Notes: generated from the sequence alone by a model not told the origin. Shown: positions 9,026-18,726, counted from the stretch's first letter. The stretch is 64,000 nucleotides of DNA from Tepidibacter mesophilus (GCF_002724055.1 NZ_BDQY01000013.1:25622-89621), one strand, 5' to 3'. A program made the numbers and translations.

Positions 9026-9859
9026 ATGAACAAAATACTTGTTACAGGGGCTAAAGGACAGTTAGGTATAGATGTTGTGAATTATCTATCTAAAAGTTAC
9101 GAGGTTATTGGATTAGATAAGGATGATTTGGATATAACTAACTTAGAAAGTGTTTTAAATTGCATAAATGAAGTAAATCCAGATGTAGTAATCAACTGTG
9201 CTGCATATACTAATGTTGATGGGTGTGAGGAGAATCAGGATTTAGCTTATAAGATAAATGGTATAGGTGCTAGGAATTTAGCTATAGCATCTAATCATAA
9301 TGCTATAAAGCTGGTTCATATATCTACGGATTTTGTATTCGATGGAGAGACTGATAGTGTTTATACTGAGTTTGATGGAACTAATCCTATTAGCGTATAT
9401 GGAAAGAGTAAGAAAGCTGGGGAGGATTTTATAAAGAAGATGAGTTCTAAGTATTTTATACTTAGAACAGCATGGCTGTACGGTAAGAATGGAAATAATT
9501 TTGTAAAAACTATGCTGAGATTAGCAGAAACTAATGATACATTAAAGATAGTAGATGATCAGGTTGGGACGCCTACATTTACGGAGGATTTGGTAGAAGT
9601 TATAGCCATGGTTATAAAGACTGAAAAATACGGAACATACCATGTATCTAACGATGGGAAATGCAGTTGGTATGAATTTGCAAAAAAGATATTTGAACTA
9701 GCTAATGTAGATATTGAAGTACTATCGATAACAACAGAAGAATTAGGAAGACCAGCAAAACGACCTAAATACTCAGTTATGAGAAACTATATGTTAGAAC
9801 TAGAATTTGATTATCACATAAGATCGTGGGAATCAGCCCTTGAAAAATATTTTAAATAG
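9026..9859 (+). CDS. rfbD: dTDP-4-dehydrorhamnose reductase
   Basis: Last step of dTDP-L-rhamnose synthesis: reduces dTDP-4-dehydro-L-rhamnose with NAD(P)H. Seen: the N-terminal GAKGQLG nucleotide loop, the DLDITN strand, NCAAYTNVDGCE, STDFVFDG, the catalytic Y-x-x-x-K as YGKSK (Tyr125/Lys129), and RTAWLYG, all hallmarks of RfbD/RmlD. Length 277 aa is normal. The SD GGAAAGGAG directly follows repeat A1. The partner genes rfbA, rfbB and rfbC are not in the window, so the rest of the pathway must be elsewhere. Eleven nt downstream is a phosphohexomutase, which would provide glucose-1-phosphate for the same pathway. Confidence 0.93.
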   Translation: MNKILVTGAKGQLGIDVVNYLSKSYEVIGLDKDDLDITNLESVLNCINEVNPDVVINCAAYTNVDGCEENQDLAYKINGIGARNLAIASNHNAIKLVHISTDFVFDGETDSVYTEFDGTNPISVYGKSKKAGEDFIKKMSSKYFILRTAWLYGKNGNNFVKTMLRLAETNDTLKIVDDQVGTPTFTEDLVEVIAMVIKTEKYGTYHVSNDGKCSWYEFAKKIFELANVDIEVLSITTEELGRPAKRPKYSVMRNYMLELEFDYHIRSWESALEKYFK

Positions 9860-9870
9860 AGGAGGTTATT

Positions 9871-11565
9871 ATGGTGTATTTAAAAATATATGAAGAATGG
9901 ATTAATGACCCTTATTTTAAAGATGTTAAAGATGAACTTCTAAATATAAAAGATGATAATAATGAAATAGAAGATAGATTTTACAAAAATTTAGAGTTTG
10001 GAACGGCAGGGCTTAGAGGTATAATAGGTGCTGGTACTAATAGAATGAACAAATACACCGTAAGACGTGCTACTTTTGCTCTTAGTAATAAGATAATCAA
10101 TGAAGGAGATAGCGCAAAAGATAGAGGAGTAGTAATAGCACACGACAATAGACATAAGTCTAGAGAGTTTTGTATAGAAACTGCTAAGACTTTAGCTGCT
10201 TGTGGCATAAAAGCTTACATATTCGATGATTTAAGGACTACGCCTGAGCTTTCTTTCGCTATTAGATATCTAAATGCTATATCTGGTATTGTTATAACTG
10301 CAAGCCATAATCCACCTGAATATAACGGATATAAGGTATATTGGGAGGATGGAGCTCAGATACTTCCTGATGTTGCAAAAGAGATAATAAATGAGGTTGA
10401 GAAGATACAAGACTATAGTATTATACCTAGTATAGATTATCATGAAGCTATAGACAAAAAACTTATAATAGAGTTATCTGATGAAGTAGATACAGCGTTT
10501 ATAGAGGCTATTAAAAAACAATCTTTAAGATCAGATGTTATACATAAAGTTTCTGATGATTTTAAGATAGTATTTACACCTCTTCATGGAACCGGAAATA
10601 TACCTGTTAGAAGAGTTTTAAAGGAACTTGGATTTGAAAATGTAATGGTCGTTAAAGAACAAGAGATGCCGGACGCTGACTTTAGTACCGTTGAATATCC
10701 AAATCCTGAGGAAAAAGAGGCTTTAAAGCTTGGAATAGAGCTTGCTAAAAAAGAAAATGCAAATTTAGTTATAGGAACAGACCCTGATTGTGATAGAGTA
10801 GGAATAGCTGTTAAAAATAATGATGAATATGTATGTCTTAGTGGAAATCAAGTTGGAGCATTAATGACTAAGTATATTCTAGATAATTTAAGTAAAGACA
10901 ACAAACTTCCTAACAATAGTGTAATTATAAATACTATAGTTACGTCTGATCTTGGAGAAAAAATAGCTAAATCTTATGGTGTTGAGACTTTAAAAACTTT
11001 AACTGGATTCAAATTTATAGGAGAGAAAATAAAGGAATTTGAACAAAATAAAGATAAAAACTTTGTAATAGGATATGAGGAAAGCTATGGATATTTAGTT
11101 GGAACTCATGCAAGAGACAAGGATGCAGTTGTAGCATCTATGCTTATATGTGAAATGGCAGCTTATTATTATTCTAAAGGGTTAAATTTATGCGATGAGC
11201 TAAAAGAGATATACAAGGAATATGGATATTATAAAGAAGGATTAAAATCCATAACCTTAAAAGGTAAATCTGGAAATGATAAAATACAAAATATAATAAA
11301 GTTCTTTAGAGAAAATAGTATGGAAAGCATAGGAAGCTTTAAGATATCTGATATAAAAGATTATCAAAACGGAATAGATAGTTTACCAAAGTCTAATGTA
11401 TTAAAGTATATACTAGATGATAATTCTTGGTTTACAATAAGACCTTCTGGGACTGAGCCTAAGATTAAATTCTATTTTTCTGTTGATTCAGATTCACAAA
11501 AAGAATCAGATGATAAGCTAAATAATTTAATCAAAATTGTAATGAAAAAAATAGAAGAAATATAA
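9871..11565 (+). CDS. pgcA: Phosphoglucomutase/phosphomannomutase (alpha-D-phosphohexomutase)
   Basis: Interconverts hexose-6-phosphate and hexose-1-phosphate, feeding UDP-glucose and dTDP-sugar synthesis. Seen: the active-site phosphoserine loop TASHNPPEYNGYK (Ser145), the metal-binding GTDPDCDRVG, the sugar-binding GYEESYG and the phosphate-binding RPSGTEPKIKFY at the C-terminus. Four-domain length (564 aa) fits the PgcA/YhxB group of Firmicutes. It has an SD GGAGG and follows rfbD closely, then a 12-bp hairpin ends the unit. Whether it prefers glucose or mannose phosphate is not decided by sequence; the PgcA-like length favours glucose. Confidence 0.93.
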   Translation: MVYLKIYEEWINDPYFKDVKDELLNIKDDNNEIEDRFYKNLEFGTAGLRGIIGAGTNRMNKYTVRRATFALSNKIINEGDSAKDRGVVIAHDNRHKSREFCIETAKTLAACGIKAYIFDDLRTTPELSFAIRYLNAISGIVITASHNPPEYNGYKVYWEDGAQILPDVAKEIINEVEKIQDYSIIPSIDYHEAIDKKLIIELSDEVDTAFIEAIKKQSLRSDVIHKVSDDFKIVFTPLHGTGNIPVRRVLKELGFENVMVVKEQEMPDADFSTVEYPNPEEKEALKLGIELAKKENANLVIGTDPDCDRVGIAVKNNDEYVCLSGNQVGALMTKYILDNLSKDNKLPNNSVIINTIVTSDLGEKIAKSYGVETLKTLTGFKFIGEKIKEFEQNKDKNFVIGYEESYGYLVGTHARDKDAVVASMLICEMAAYYYSKGLNLCDELKEIYKEYGYYKEGLKSITLKGKSGNDKIQNIIKFFRENSMESIGSFKISDIKDYQNGIDSLPKSNVLKYILDDNSWFTIRPSGTEPKIKFYFSVDSDSQKESDDKLNNLIKIVMKKIEEI

Positions 11566-11582
11566 TATCTTTATATGGAAAC

Positions 11583-11614
11583 AATAATCCTAAGTGAGTT
11601 TGCTTAGGATTATT
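11583..11614 (+). terminator. Terminator hairpin after phosphohexomutase
   Basis: A perfect 12-bp stem (11583-11594 / 11603-11614) with an 8-nt loop sits 18 nt after the stop. The U-tract is short (TATTTA), so its strength is uncertain. Confidence 0.65.
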
Positions 11615-11624
11615 TACTTACTAG

Positions 11625-11753
11625 GAAATTATATAACTTTCAATTTGAGGATAACGTTGATTGAATTACTAAATTTGCAACTATTTTAAGCAACGGAGAC
11701 CGTAGGGATTGTTGGCGATATGAGTCAGTGCGTAAGCAACTAGACGAATTTTT
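11625..11753 (+). repeat. Family B structured repeat, copy B1 (about 129 bp)
   Basis: Full-length copy related to 37923-38050 and to the deleted copy at 21310-21379. A first hairpin has the conserved loop GGATAACGTTGAT closed by TTCAAT / ATTGAA; in B2 the same loop is closed by TCACTTA / TAAGTGA, which is compensatory change. A second region carries GACCGTAGGGA, a motif shared with family A. B1 contains the 7-bp direct repeat GCAACTA twice. It lies 43 nt upstream of the putative secA2 promoter. With the terminator and promoter it accounts for the 306-bp gap before secA2. Confidence 0.75.
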
Positions 11754-11795
11754 GTTTAAAAATAGGTATTAATGCCAAAATAATGAATAATAAAC

Positions 11796-11824
11796 TTTAA
11801 AAGTTGAAAAATTAATGATAAAAT
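11796..11824 (+). promoter_or_regulatory. Putative sigma-A promoter of secA2
   Basis: TTTAAA (11796-11801), 17-bp spacer, TAAAAT (11819-11824), 47 nt before the SecA2 start. Both hexamers are near consensus; predicted by eye only. Confidence 0.45.
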
Positions 11825-11871
11825 GGAATTTGTGAAATAATAATGTATAAATGCTACTAGGAGGAAAATGT

Positions 11872-14800
11872 ATGATAGATTTTTTAGGCGGCTTAATAAA
11901 TCCTCACGATAGAAAAATAAATCAAATTAGAAAAAGAGTAGATAATATATTATCTATGGAAGATAGTCTTTCTAATTTAAGTGATGAAGAATTAAAGAAT
12001 AAAACTGAAGAGTTTAAAAATAGATTAAGAAATGAAGAGACACTAGACATGATACTAGAAGAGGCTTTTGCTGTAGTTAGAGAAGCATCTCATAGAGCTC
12101 TTGGAATGAAGCACTTCCCTGTTCAATTAATGGGAGGAATTGTTCTTCACGAAGGAAACATATCGGAAATGAAAACAGGTGAAGGAAAAACGCTTGTTGC
12201 AACTCTTCCAACATATCTTAATGCATTAACAGAAAAAGGCGTATTCGTTATAACTGTAAATGAATATCTTGCTCAAAGAGATAAAGAACAAATGGGTAAA
12301 ATTCATGAATTTTTAGGTCTATCTGTAGGCTTTATAAAAAGACAAATGGATTTTAAGCAGAAAAAGCAGGCTTATGAGTGTGATATAGTATACGGAACTA
12401 ACTCAGAGTTTGGATTTGATTATTTAAGAGATAATATGGCTATACTTAAAGAACAAATAGTTCAAAGAGAATTGAACTACGCTATAATAGATGAAATTGA
12501 TTCTATACTTATAGACGAAGCTAGAACACCGCTTATAATGACAGATGAAGCGGCTAGACCATCTCAATATTATATAACAGTAGATAAATTTGCAAAATCA
12601 TTAAACAAAGAAGATTATGAAAAAGATAATGAAAAAGGAACTATAAATCTTACTGAAAAGGGAATGGATAAGGCAGAGAGAATATTCTCACTTGAAAATA
12701 TAGTGGATTCAAAAAATGCAGAATTACTACATCATATAAGACAAGCGCTTAGTGCTAATTATGTAATCGAAAAGGATAAGGATTATGTAGTTGATAATGG
12801 AGAAGTAGTAATAGTAGATAAATTTACAGGAAGATTAATGCAAGGAAGAAGATTTAGCAATGGACTGCATCAAGCTCTTGAAGCAAAAGAAAATCTTGAA
12901 ATAAAAAAAGAATCTAAGACAGTTGCTATGATTACATATCAAAACTATTTTAGAATGTTTAATAAAATATCTGGTATGACTGGAACTGCTTATACTGAAA
13001 AGTCAGAGTTCAAAGAAACTTATGGAATGGATGTTGTATGTATACCCACTAATAAGCCAGTTAAAAGAGAAGACAAAGAAGACTTAGTATTTAAAACTAA
13101 AGAAGCCAAGTTTAAAGCTTTAGTGGATGAAGTTAAGATGAGAAATAATAATAAACAACCCGTTTTAATAGGGACTATATTTATAGATGAATCAGAAGAA
13201 ATAGCAGAATTACTTGATAAAAGCGGTTTAAAATACAATCTATTAAATGCTAAACAAGATCAAGACGAGGCCCAAATCATAGAAAATGCTGGACAAATAG
13301 GAGCTATAACTATAGCTACCAATATGGCTGGTCGTGGAACGGATATTAAATTAAGTAATGAAGTACAAGAACTTGGAGGTCTTTGTGTAATAGGTACTGA
13401 AAGGCATGACTCAAGAAGGATAGATAATCAGTTAAGAGGTCGTTCTGGAAGACAAGGAGATCCTGGAGTGTCTCAATTTTATGTATCTTTAGAGGATTCT
13501 CTATTCAATAAAGTAAAGCCTGAAATTATGAATACAGTAAAAAAACTTATAGATAAAATGGGTCTTAAAGATGAAGAAGCAATACAGGATAAGATGGTAT
13601 CTCAATCTATAGAAGGAGTTCAAAAAAATGTAGAAATAAATAATTATAATGCTAGAAAATCTACACTTGAATTCGACCAAATACTTAACAAACAAAGAGA
13701 GACTATATATGCAGAAAGAAACAAAATATTAAATGGTGAAGATATGAGCGAGTTTATAAAGGGTATAATATCTGATTTTATAAATGAGAACGTAGATAAT
13801 TACACTAATATGAGTGAATATGCTGAAGAGTGGGATCTTGAGAAACTTAAATTATATATACAGAATACCATGCATTTAGATATAGACAATTTAATTCCTA
13901 AAGACGAACAAGAACTTCAGGACCTAGATAAAGACGATTTAAAAGAAGATATAATAAAAAGAGCTCTTGAAATTTATTCTCAAAAAGAAGAAGAATTAGG
14001 ACTAGAACAATTAAGATATCTTGAAAGACTAACGCTTATGAAGTCTATAGATGAAAAATGGACTGATCATTTGGATATAGTAGACCAACTAAGACAGGGT
14101 ATAGGATTCCAACATATTGGAGGTCAAAATCCTATAAGAGTATTTAATAAAGAGGCATTTGAGTTATTTGAAGCTATGATGAGTCAAGTAAAAGAGCTGA
14201 CTATAAAATCCCTATTCTTACTGGCAAATATCAATTCAAAAGCTAACAATGAAAAGCAGAATTTAGTTCAATTAGAAGATAAGTATAATATTAATAGAAA
14301 AAATATGACGAAAATACCAGCTAATACTCCTAGAATTAAGTTTAATATAGATATAAATGCAAGAGAAGAAGTAGCAGCTAATATAGGGATATATTATATG
14401 GAAGATGGAAATGAAGAAAATATAGAGGAGTACAACAAAAGTGTCAATATAAAAGGAATATTCTCCATAGAATTTGAAAAACCTAAAGATAGAGACTGGA
14501 AAATGGGGTGGCATCAAGTAAAAGTTTTAGTATCAGGTCAAGAAGCTACCATTGTAAATTTCTTGGTTACAGAAGCTGAGCAAAAGCCTAACAACAACGT
14601 TCAAGAAATTAAGTTCTTCTCGGAATTATCAGATGAAGTATCATTCTCATTGTCTCTAAAAGGATATAAAGAAGATACTATAAATGCAGGTCTTATGGTT
14701 AATGGAAATAAGGAGAATATAATACCGTTGAAGTTTCCAGTACAGGATGAAAAGGTAAAAGTTGCTATATCAAGACCAGACAAAGGATGGGGAGATTCTA

Positions 14801-15120
14801 TATATGAACTTATATTGTTGTTCGAAAATAATAATATAATACTTCCTTTTATAATGGTTGAAGAATTTAGTCAAGATGAAGAAGAACTGAGAATCAAAGT
14901 AGATTTAAACATAAAAACTGAAGAAAACATAGAAATGATAGCTCAGTTGATCTATTTAGAAGAAAATGAAGTTATAAAAGAATTACCAGTGACAATGAGT
15001 AAATCCGGAAGTTATTTAATTGGTCTTAAAAAAGATCAAATATGGAAGTGTGGAAGATATGAATTTAGAATGAATGCTTTTAAGCAAGTGGCGTTTAAAA
15101 AATATTTATTGATAAGCTAA
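11872..15120 (+). CDS. secA2: Accessory Sec ATPase SecA2 with an unusual C-terminal extension
   Basis: Motor ATPase driving a subset of proteins through SecYEG. Seen: Walker A MKTGEGKT (residues 100-107), DEID in the DEAD-box position (about 207-210), the PPXD-type crosslinking region, NMAGRGTDIKL, RGRSGRQGDPG, and the helical scaffold ending near LLANINSK (about residue 788). The zinc-binding C-terminus of housekeeping SecA is absent. Instead about 290 extra residues follow, with three beta-rich repeats each ending in a W-G-Y-like signature (DWKMGWHQ near 876, GWGDSIYE near 972, WKCGRYEF near 1058). Ordinary SecA/SecA2 proteins are roughly 780-900 aa; this one is 1082. The AGGAGG SD at 11859-11864 selects ATG 11872. 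It stands directly upstream of the S-layer genes, so S-layer and SLH proteins are the likely cargo (inference). Confidence 0.93.
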   Translation: MIDFLGGLINPHDRKINQIRKRVDNILSMEDSLSNLSDEELKNKTEEFKNRLRNEETLDMILEEAFAVVREASHRALGMKHFPVQLMGGIVLHEGNISEMKTGEGKTLVATLPTYLNALTEKGVFVITVNEYLAQRDKEQMGKIHEFLGLSVGFIKRQMDFKQKKQAYECDIVYGTNSEFGFDYLRDNMAILKEQIVQRELNYAIIDEIDSILIDEARTPLIMTDEAARPSQYYITVDKFAKSLNKEDYEKDNEKGTINLTEKGMDKAERIFSLENIVDSKNAELLHHIRQALSANYVIEKDKDYVVDNGEVVIVDKFTGRLMQGRRFSNGLHQALEAKENLEIKKESKTVAMITYQNYFRMFNKISGMTGTAYTEKSEFKETYGMDVVCIPTNKPVKREDKEDLVFKTKEAKFKALVDEVKMRNNNKQPVLIGTIFIDESEEIAELLDKSGLKYNLLNAKQDQDEAQIIENAGQIGAITIATNMAGRGTDIKLSNEVQELGGLCVIGTERHDSRRIDNQLRGRSGRQGDPGVSQFYVSLEDSLFNKVKPEIMNTVKKLIDKMGLKDEEAIQDKMVSQSIEGVQKNVEINNYNARKSTLEFDQILNKQRETIYAERNKILNGEDMSEFIKGIISDFINENVDNYTNMSEYAEEWDLEKLKLYIQNTMHLDIDNLIPKDEQELQDLDKDDLKEDIIKRALEIYSQKEEELGLEQLRYLERLTLMKSIDEKWTDHLDIVDQLRQGIGFQHIGGQNPIRVFNKEAFELFEAMMSQVKELTIKSLFLLANINSKANNEKQNLVQLEDKYNINRKNMTKIPANTPRIKFNIDINAREEVAANIGIYYMEDGNEENIEEYNKSVNIKGIFSIEFEKPKDRDWKMGWHQVKVLVSGQEATIVNFLVTEAEQKPNNNVQEIKFFSELSDEVSFSLSLKGYKEDTINAGLMVNGNKENIIPLKFPVQDEKVKVAISRPDKGWGDSIYELILLFENNNIILPFIMVEEFSQDEEELRIKVDLNIKTEENIEMIAQLIYLEENEVIKELPVTMSKSGSYLIGLKKDQIWKCGRYEFRMNAFKQVAFKKYLLIS

Positions 15121-15141
15121 GGATAAGAAGGGAGACAATTT

Positions 15142-15807
15142 ATGAATAAAGGAATAAATATCACAAAATTGATGCAAGAATATATGTGGTTTAGGTACTT
15201 ACCAGAGACAACTTATAAAACATATATTATGATAGGTCGTTTGCAAAATGAAGACTTAAGAGGAGAAGAAGCTAGTAAAGAATTGTTGACTAAGCAATTC
15301 GATATAGAGCATGAAGTGGGACCTTTAAAAGTAGAAAAAGTAAAGGTATTAGAAAAATTAGGACATAAATATCCTACAAATAGATTAGAAGATTTAGAAC
15401 TGCTTTTAAGCTACAAACTTGTTAAAGTAGTTAAAGATGAAAATGAGAGTTTAGTTTATTTATATAATCTTCCTATGCCAAAGCCAGAAGAAGTTTTAAA
15501 TTTAGACGAAGAAGAAAAGCAAATTTTAAATAATATAAAATTTGAAATTAAATATCAAAATGAATTTAATAATATTTTGACATTACTAATAAATAGTAAT
15601 GGAAATTTATTAACTACATTAGATAATATTAAGAATATAACTAAAGTTAAGCATTCCGATATAAAAGAAGTTTTAAATTATTTAGTAGAAGAAGGCTCTA
15701 TAAAAATAAAAGCAGATAAAGATGTAAAACAACTTAGAAAAAATGATAAAGTTTATATAAGTATTAATAAAGAAATATTTGAACAAAAAAGATTTGTTAT
15801 AGATTAA
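15142..15807 (+). CDS. Unknown protein encoded with secA2, possible winged-helix fold
   Basis: I do not recognise this 221-residue protein. It is cytoplasmic in appearance, with no signal peptide or membrane segment, rich in charged residues and predicted mostly helical. Residues about 135-215 (ILTLLINSNGNLLTTLDNI, then a helix, then EEGSIKIKA and KVYISINKE) have the helix-helix-strand pattern of a winged-helix domain. The ATG has a GGAG SD and lies 21 nt after the secA2 stop, and a strong terminator follows, so it forms a two-gene operon with secA2. It might be a regulator or a partner of the export machine; both are guesses. The operon ends immediately before the S-layer promoter. Confidence 0.8.
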   Translation: MNKGINITKLMQEYMWFRYLPETTYKTYIMIGRLQNEDLRGEEASKELLTKQFDIEHEVGPLKVEKVKVLEKLGHKYPTNRLEDLELLLSYKLVKVVKDENESLVYLYNLPMPKPEEVLNLDEEEKQILNNIKFEIKYQNEFNNILTLLINSNGNLLTTLDNIKNITKVKHSDIKEVLNYLVEEGSIKIKADKDVKQLRKNDKVYISINKEIFEQKRFVID

Positions 15808-15837
15808 AAAAGACCTAAAATTTAGGTCTTTTTTTAT
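15805..15837 (+). terminator. Rho-independent terminator of the secA2 operon
   Basis: Palindrome AAAAAAGACCTAAA / TTTAGGTCTTTTTTT directly overlapping and following the stop codon, with a run of seven T. Because it is self-complementary it may work in both directions. Confidence 0.9.
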
Positions 15838-15886
15838 TGTAATCAATTTTTAATATATAATTAAATAATTTGTAACACAATTGTAA

Positions 15887-15915
15887 TTGAAATTGTATCA
15901 AAAAATGTATATAAT
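15887..15915 (+). promoter_or_regulatory. Strong sigma-A promoter of the first S-layer gene
   Basis: TTGAAA (15887-15892), exactly 17 bp, TATAAT (15910-15915). This predicts an untranslated leader of about 140 nt before ATG 16065. A long leader is typical of highly expressed S-layer mRNAs and is often stabilising. Confidence 0.75.
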
Positions 15916-16064
15916 TAAGGTTGTCGAATGATGTTGTCGAAAAAAATAGAAAATAACACAGTTTAAGACAAATCAAGATAAATAAGACAAAAAATGACAT
16001 CTAATTAAATTTAAACCATTTAATAAAATGGAAATTATTATTTAATTTCAAGGAGGAGTACATA

Positions 16065-18515
16065 ATGAAAAATACTAAAAAAGTTCTTTCTTTAGCATTA
16101 GCTGGAGCAGTTGTATTCGGATCAATGGGTACATCTTTTGCAGCAGCGCCAGAAATGGGACAAGATACAGATAAAAAAGTTATAGAGGCTGTAGAAAGAT
16201 TATCAGCTTTTGGAATAGTTAATGGTATGGATGATGGAAAATACCATGAAGAAATGAAAGTTACAAGAGAGCAATTCGCTAAAATATTAGTTGAAGCTTT
16301 AGGCCTTGGAAATGCAGCAGCTGCAGCTAATGGAGCTACTAACTTCAATGATGTTGAATCTTCAAGATGGTCTTCGGGATACATAAACGTAGCTGTAGGA
16401 CAAGGACTAATCAAAGGATATCCAGATGGAACTTTCCAACCAGCATCAGAAGTATCTTATGCAGAAGCTGTAACAATGTTAGTTAGAGGATTAGGATACA
16501 AAGATGAGTTCTTGACAGGAAGCTGGCCAGGAAACTACGTAGCAAAAGCTGCTGACGTAAAGATAACTGATGATGTTAAATTTGCAAGTGCAACAGGAAA
16601 AGCTGATAGAGGAGCTGTAGCTTTATTAGTAGATAATACTTTAGATGCTAAAGTAGTTAAAGTTTCAAGTTACGAAGATGGAAATGTTAAGTACTATGAG
16701 TCTGATGAGTCTTTATTAGCAGATAAATTAGAGATAAAAGAAAAGAAAGATTTAAGATTAGTAGGAAACCAAACTTTGAATTCGAACATAGATTCTGATG
16801 AATTAAGATTTGTAGAAACTGAAGGATCTACTCCTGAAACATTAGATTTAGATATGGTTAATGGAGTTAATTCAGATGAATTAATGGGACTTAAAGTTAA
16901 AGTATATGTAAATGATGATGATGAAGTTATGTTCATGCAAAGAGATGGAAATGAAGATGTTGTTGTTGATGCTATATCAGATAAAACTGCAGATGATATC
17001 ACATTGCTTGAAAAAGACGATACATACAAGACAGCAAATACTACTACATATGTTGTAGGAGATTCGAACGTATTAGCAAACAACTTAGTAGGTAAATTCG
17101 TAATTGAAGGAAATGAAGTTGTATTCGCTAATTTAATAAAGCCAGAAACTACAATGGTAGTTAAGTCTATAGATGCTGATACTAAAGAGATTAAAGGATC
17201 TATAGAAACATCGGAAGAAGAAACTGTGAACCTAAAAGATGATTTCGATAAGTTCCAAATTAAAGATGTTGATGGAAAAGAATTGAAATTAGAAGATATA
17301 AAAGCTAACGATGTTGTTTATGTAGCTAAGACTACAATTGAAGGTGACGATGTAGCTGTTGTGACTGTTGTTCAAAATAACACTGTTAAAGGAAAATTAA
17401 CTAAAGTTAAGTCTGATAAAATAGAAATAGATGACAAAGAGTACGATTTAGCTGCAGGATATGCTAATGCTACTTTCTCTGTGGATAAAGGAGAAGAAAT
17501 AAATCTGTATGATATAACGGATACAAAGTTAGAGGATGCAGATGATGCTACTATAGTGGCTGTTAAAGATATGATTGGAAGAGTACTATATTTCTCAACT
17601 GATGTTAAATCAACTTCGGATGATATATATGCAGTAGTAACTAGAACGTATACTGATGGAGATAGAGTTAAACTTTATATACCAGCTAAAGATGAAGAGG
17701 TAACTTATGTTCCAGAGGAAGAAGCAGATATTGCTTCATTAAGTAATGGAGATTTCATAAAGTTCTCACTAAACTCAGATGGAGAAATAGCAGATGGAAC
17801 TGTAGACAATTCAGCTGAAGATGTAACACTTAAAGCTGGAGATTTAGGAAAGAGCTCTATCGAATTATCTGATAATACTGTATTATCAGTATCAGACTCA
17901 TCTATATTAATATCTGAAGAAGATGCTACAGCTGGAATAACTACTGATACAGATGATATATCTATAGTTAAGTGGGAAGATATTAAAGAAGATACAGTTG
18001 GAGCAGTAGATGCTAAAGTATTCAAGAATGATAAAGGTGAAATAGAAGCTATAATATTCTTAAACAATGGAATATCAACAGCATCTGATTCTAAAGAAGC
18101 AGCTTACGTAATAGATACTTGGAAAAAAGGCGATAAGTCATATGCTGAGGTTGCATTTGCAGGTGGAGAAGTTAAAGAATATGAATTAGATACAGCTGTA
18201 ACTGATGAGAATGGATATGTTGTAGAAATTAAATCAAACGGAACATTAGCAACTACTACAGATTCTAAATTTGCTTCAGTAGCTGGAAGAGTATATGAAA
18301 AAGATGGAGATTATATCAAAGTTTATACAGATTCAGATGGAAATGGAGAGTGGAGTACAGGAGAAACTATAAACTCTATTTACTACAGAGTTAATAATGA
18401 CACTGTAATCTACGAAGATTCAGATAAGAAGAGATATTCTAACATAACTAAGAATGCTGATATCGAAATGATAGTAGAAAGCGGAAAAGAAGTTAGAGTT
18501 ATAGAAATAAACTAA
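16065..18515 (+). CDS. S-layer protein with N-terminal SLH domains (paralogue 1)
   Basis: Secreted 816-residue surface-layer protein. Residues 1 to about 25 are a signal peptide ending SFA/AA. Three SLH repeats follow: about 33-75 (RLSAFGIVNGMDDGKYHEE), 92-140 (GYPDGTFQPASEVSYAEAV) and a diverged one at about 150-195; these bind wall polysaccharide. The rest is a long acidic, beta-rich array with repeated 'dG..l.leDIkandvVyV' units that probably form the lattice. Near the C-terminus DSDGNGEWSTGE resembles a calcium-binding loop. An AAGGAGG SD precedes ATG. It has its own promoter and a terminator, so it is monocistronic. It is clearly paralogous to the two proteins downstream; the SLH region and a 107-bp block near the 3' end are the most alike. 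No enzyme function is seen. Confidence 0.93.
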   Translation: MKNTKKVLSLALAGAVVFGSMGTSFAAAPEMGQDTDKKVIEAVERLSAFGIVNGMDDGKYHEEMKVTREQFAKILVEALGLGNAAAAANGATNFNDVESSRWSSGYINVAVGQGLIKGYPDGTFQPASEVSYAEAVTMLVRGLGYKDEFLTGSWPGNYVAKAADVKITDDVKFASATGKADRGAVALLVDNTLDAKVVKVSSYEDGNVKYYESDESLLADKLEIKEKKDLRLVGNQTLNSNIDSDELRFVETEGSTPETLDLDMVNGVNSDELMGLKVKVYVNDDDEVMFMQRDGNEDVVVDAISDKTADDITLLEKDDTYKTANTTTYVVGDSNVLANNLVGKFVIEGNEVVFANLIKPETTMVVKSIDADTKEIKGSIETSEEETVNLKDDFDKFQIKDVDGKELKLEDIKANDVVYVAKTTIEGDDVAVVTVVQNNTVKGKLTKVKSDKIEIDDKEYDLAAGYANATFSVDKGEEINLYDITDTKLEDADDATIVAVKDMIGRVLYFSTDVKSTSDDIYAVVTRTYTDGDRVKLYIPAKDEEVTYVPEEEADIASLSNGDFIKFSLNSDGEIADGTVDNSAEDVTLKAGDLGKSSIELSDNTVLSVSDSSILISEEDATAGITTDTDDISIVKWEDIKEDTVGAVDAKVFKNDKGEIEAIIFLNNGISTASDSKEAAYVIDTWKKGDKSYAEVAFAGGEVKEYELDTAVTDENGYVVEIKSNGTLATTTDSKFASVAGRVYEKDGDYIKVYTDSDGNGEWSTGETINSIYYRVNNDTVIYEDSDKKRYSNITKNADIEMIVESGKEVRVIEIN

Positions 18516-18530
18516 TTATATAAATTATTG

Positions 18531-18560
18531 AAACCGATGGATTAATCCATCGGTTTTTTT
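18531..18560 (+). terminator. Terminator of S-layer gene 1
   Basis: Perfect 13-bp stem AAACCGATGGATT / AATCCATCGGTTT (18531-18543 / 18544-18556) running into a seven-T tract. Confidence 0.92.
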
Positions 18561-18601
18561 GTGTGTAATACATTTGTAACGATAGTGTAAACCTTGTGTA
18601 A

Positions 18602-18630
18602 TTGTAATTAAGGCTATAGGGCTATATAAT
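18602..18630 (+). promoter_or_regulatory. Promoter of S-layer gene 2
   Basis: TTGTAA (18602-18607), 17-bp spacer, TATAAT (18625-18630), about 97 nt before ATG 18727. The identical promoter is repeated before gene 3. Confidence 0.7.
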
Positions 18631-18726
18631 GGGTAATGTAGACGAGGCAATATAAAATAACTTAAAAGAAGAAAAAACTCTGAATCATAAAAAAAATGAC
18701 AACTAAGTTTGAGGAGGAATATATAA

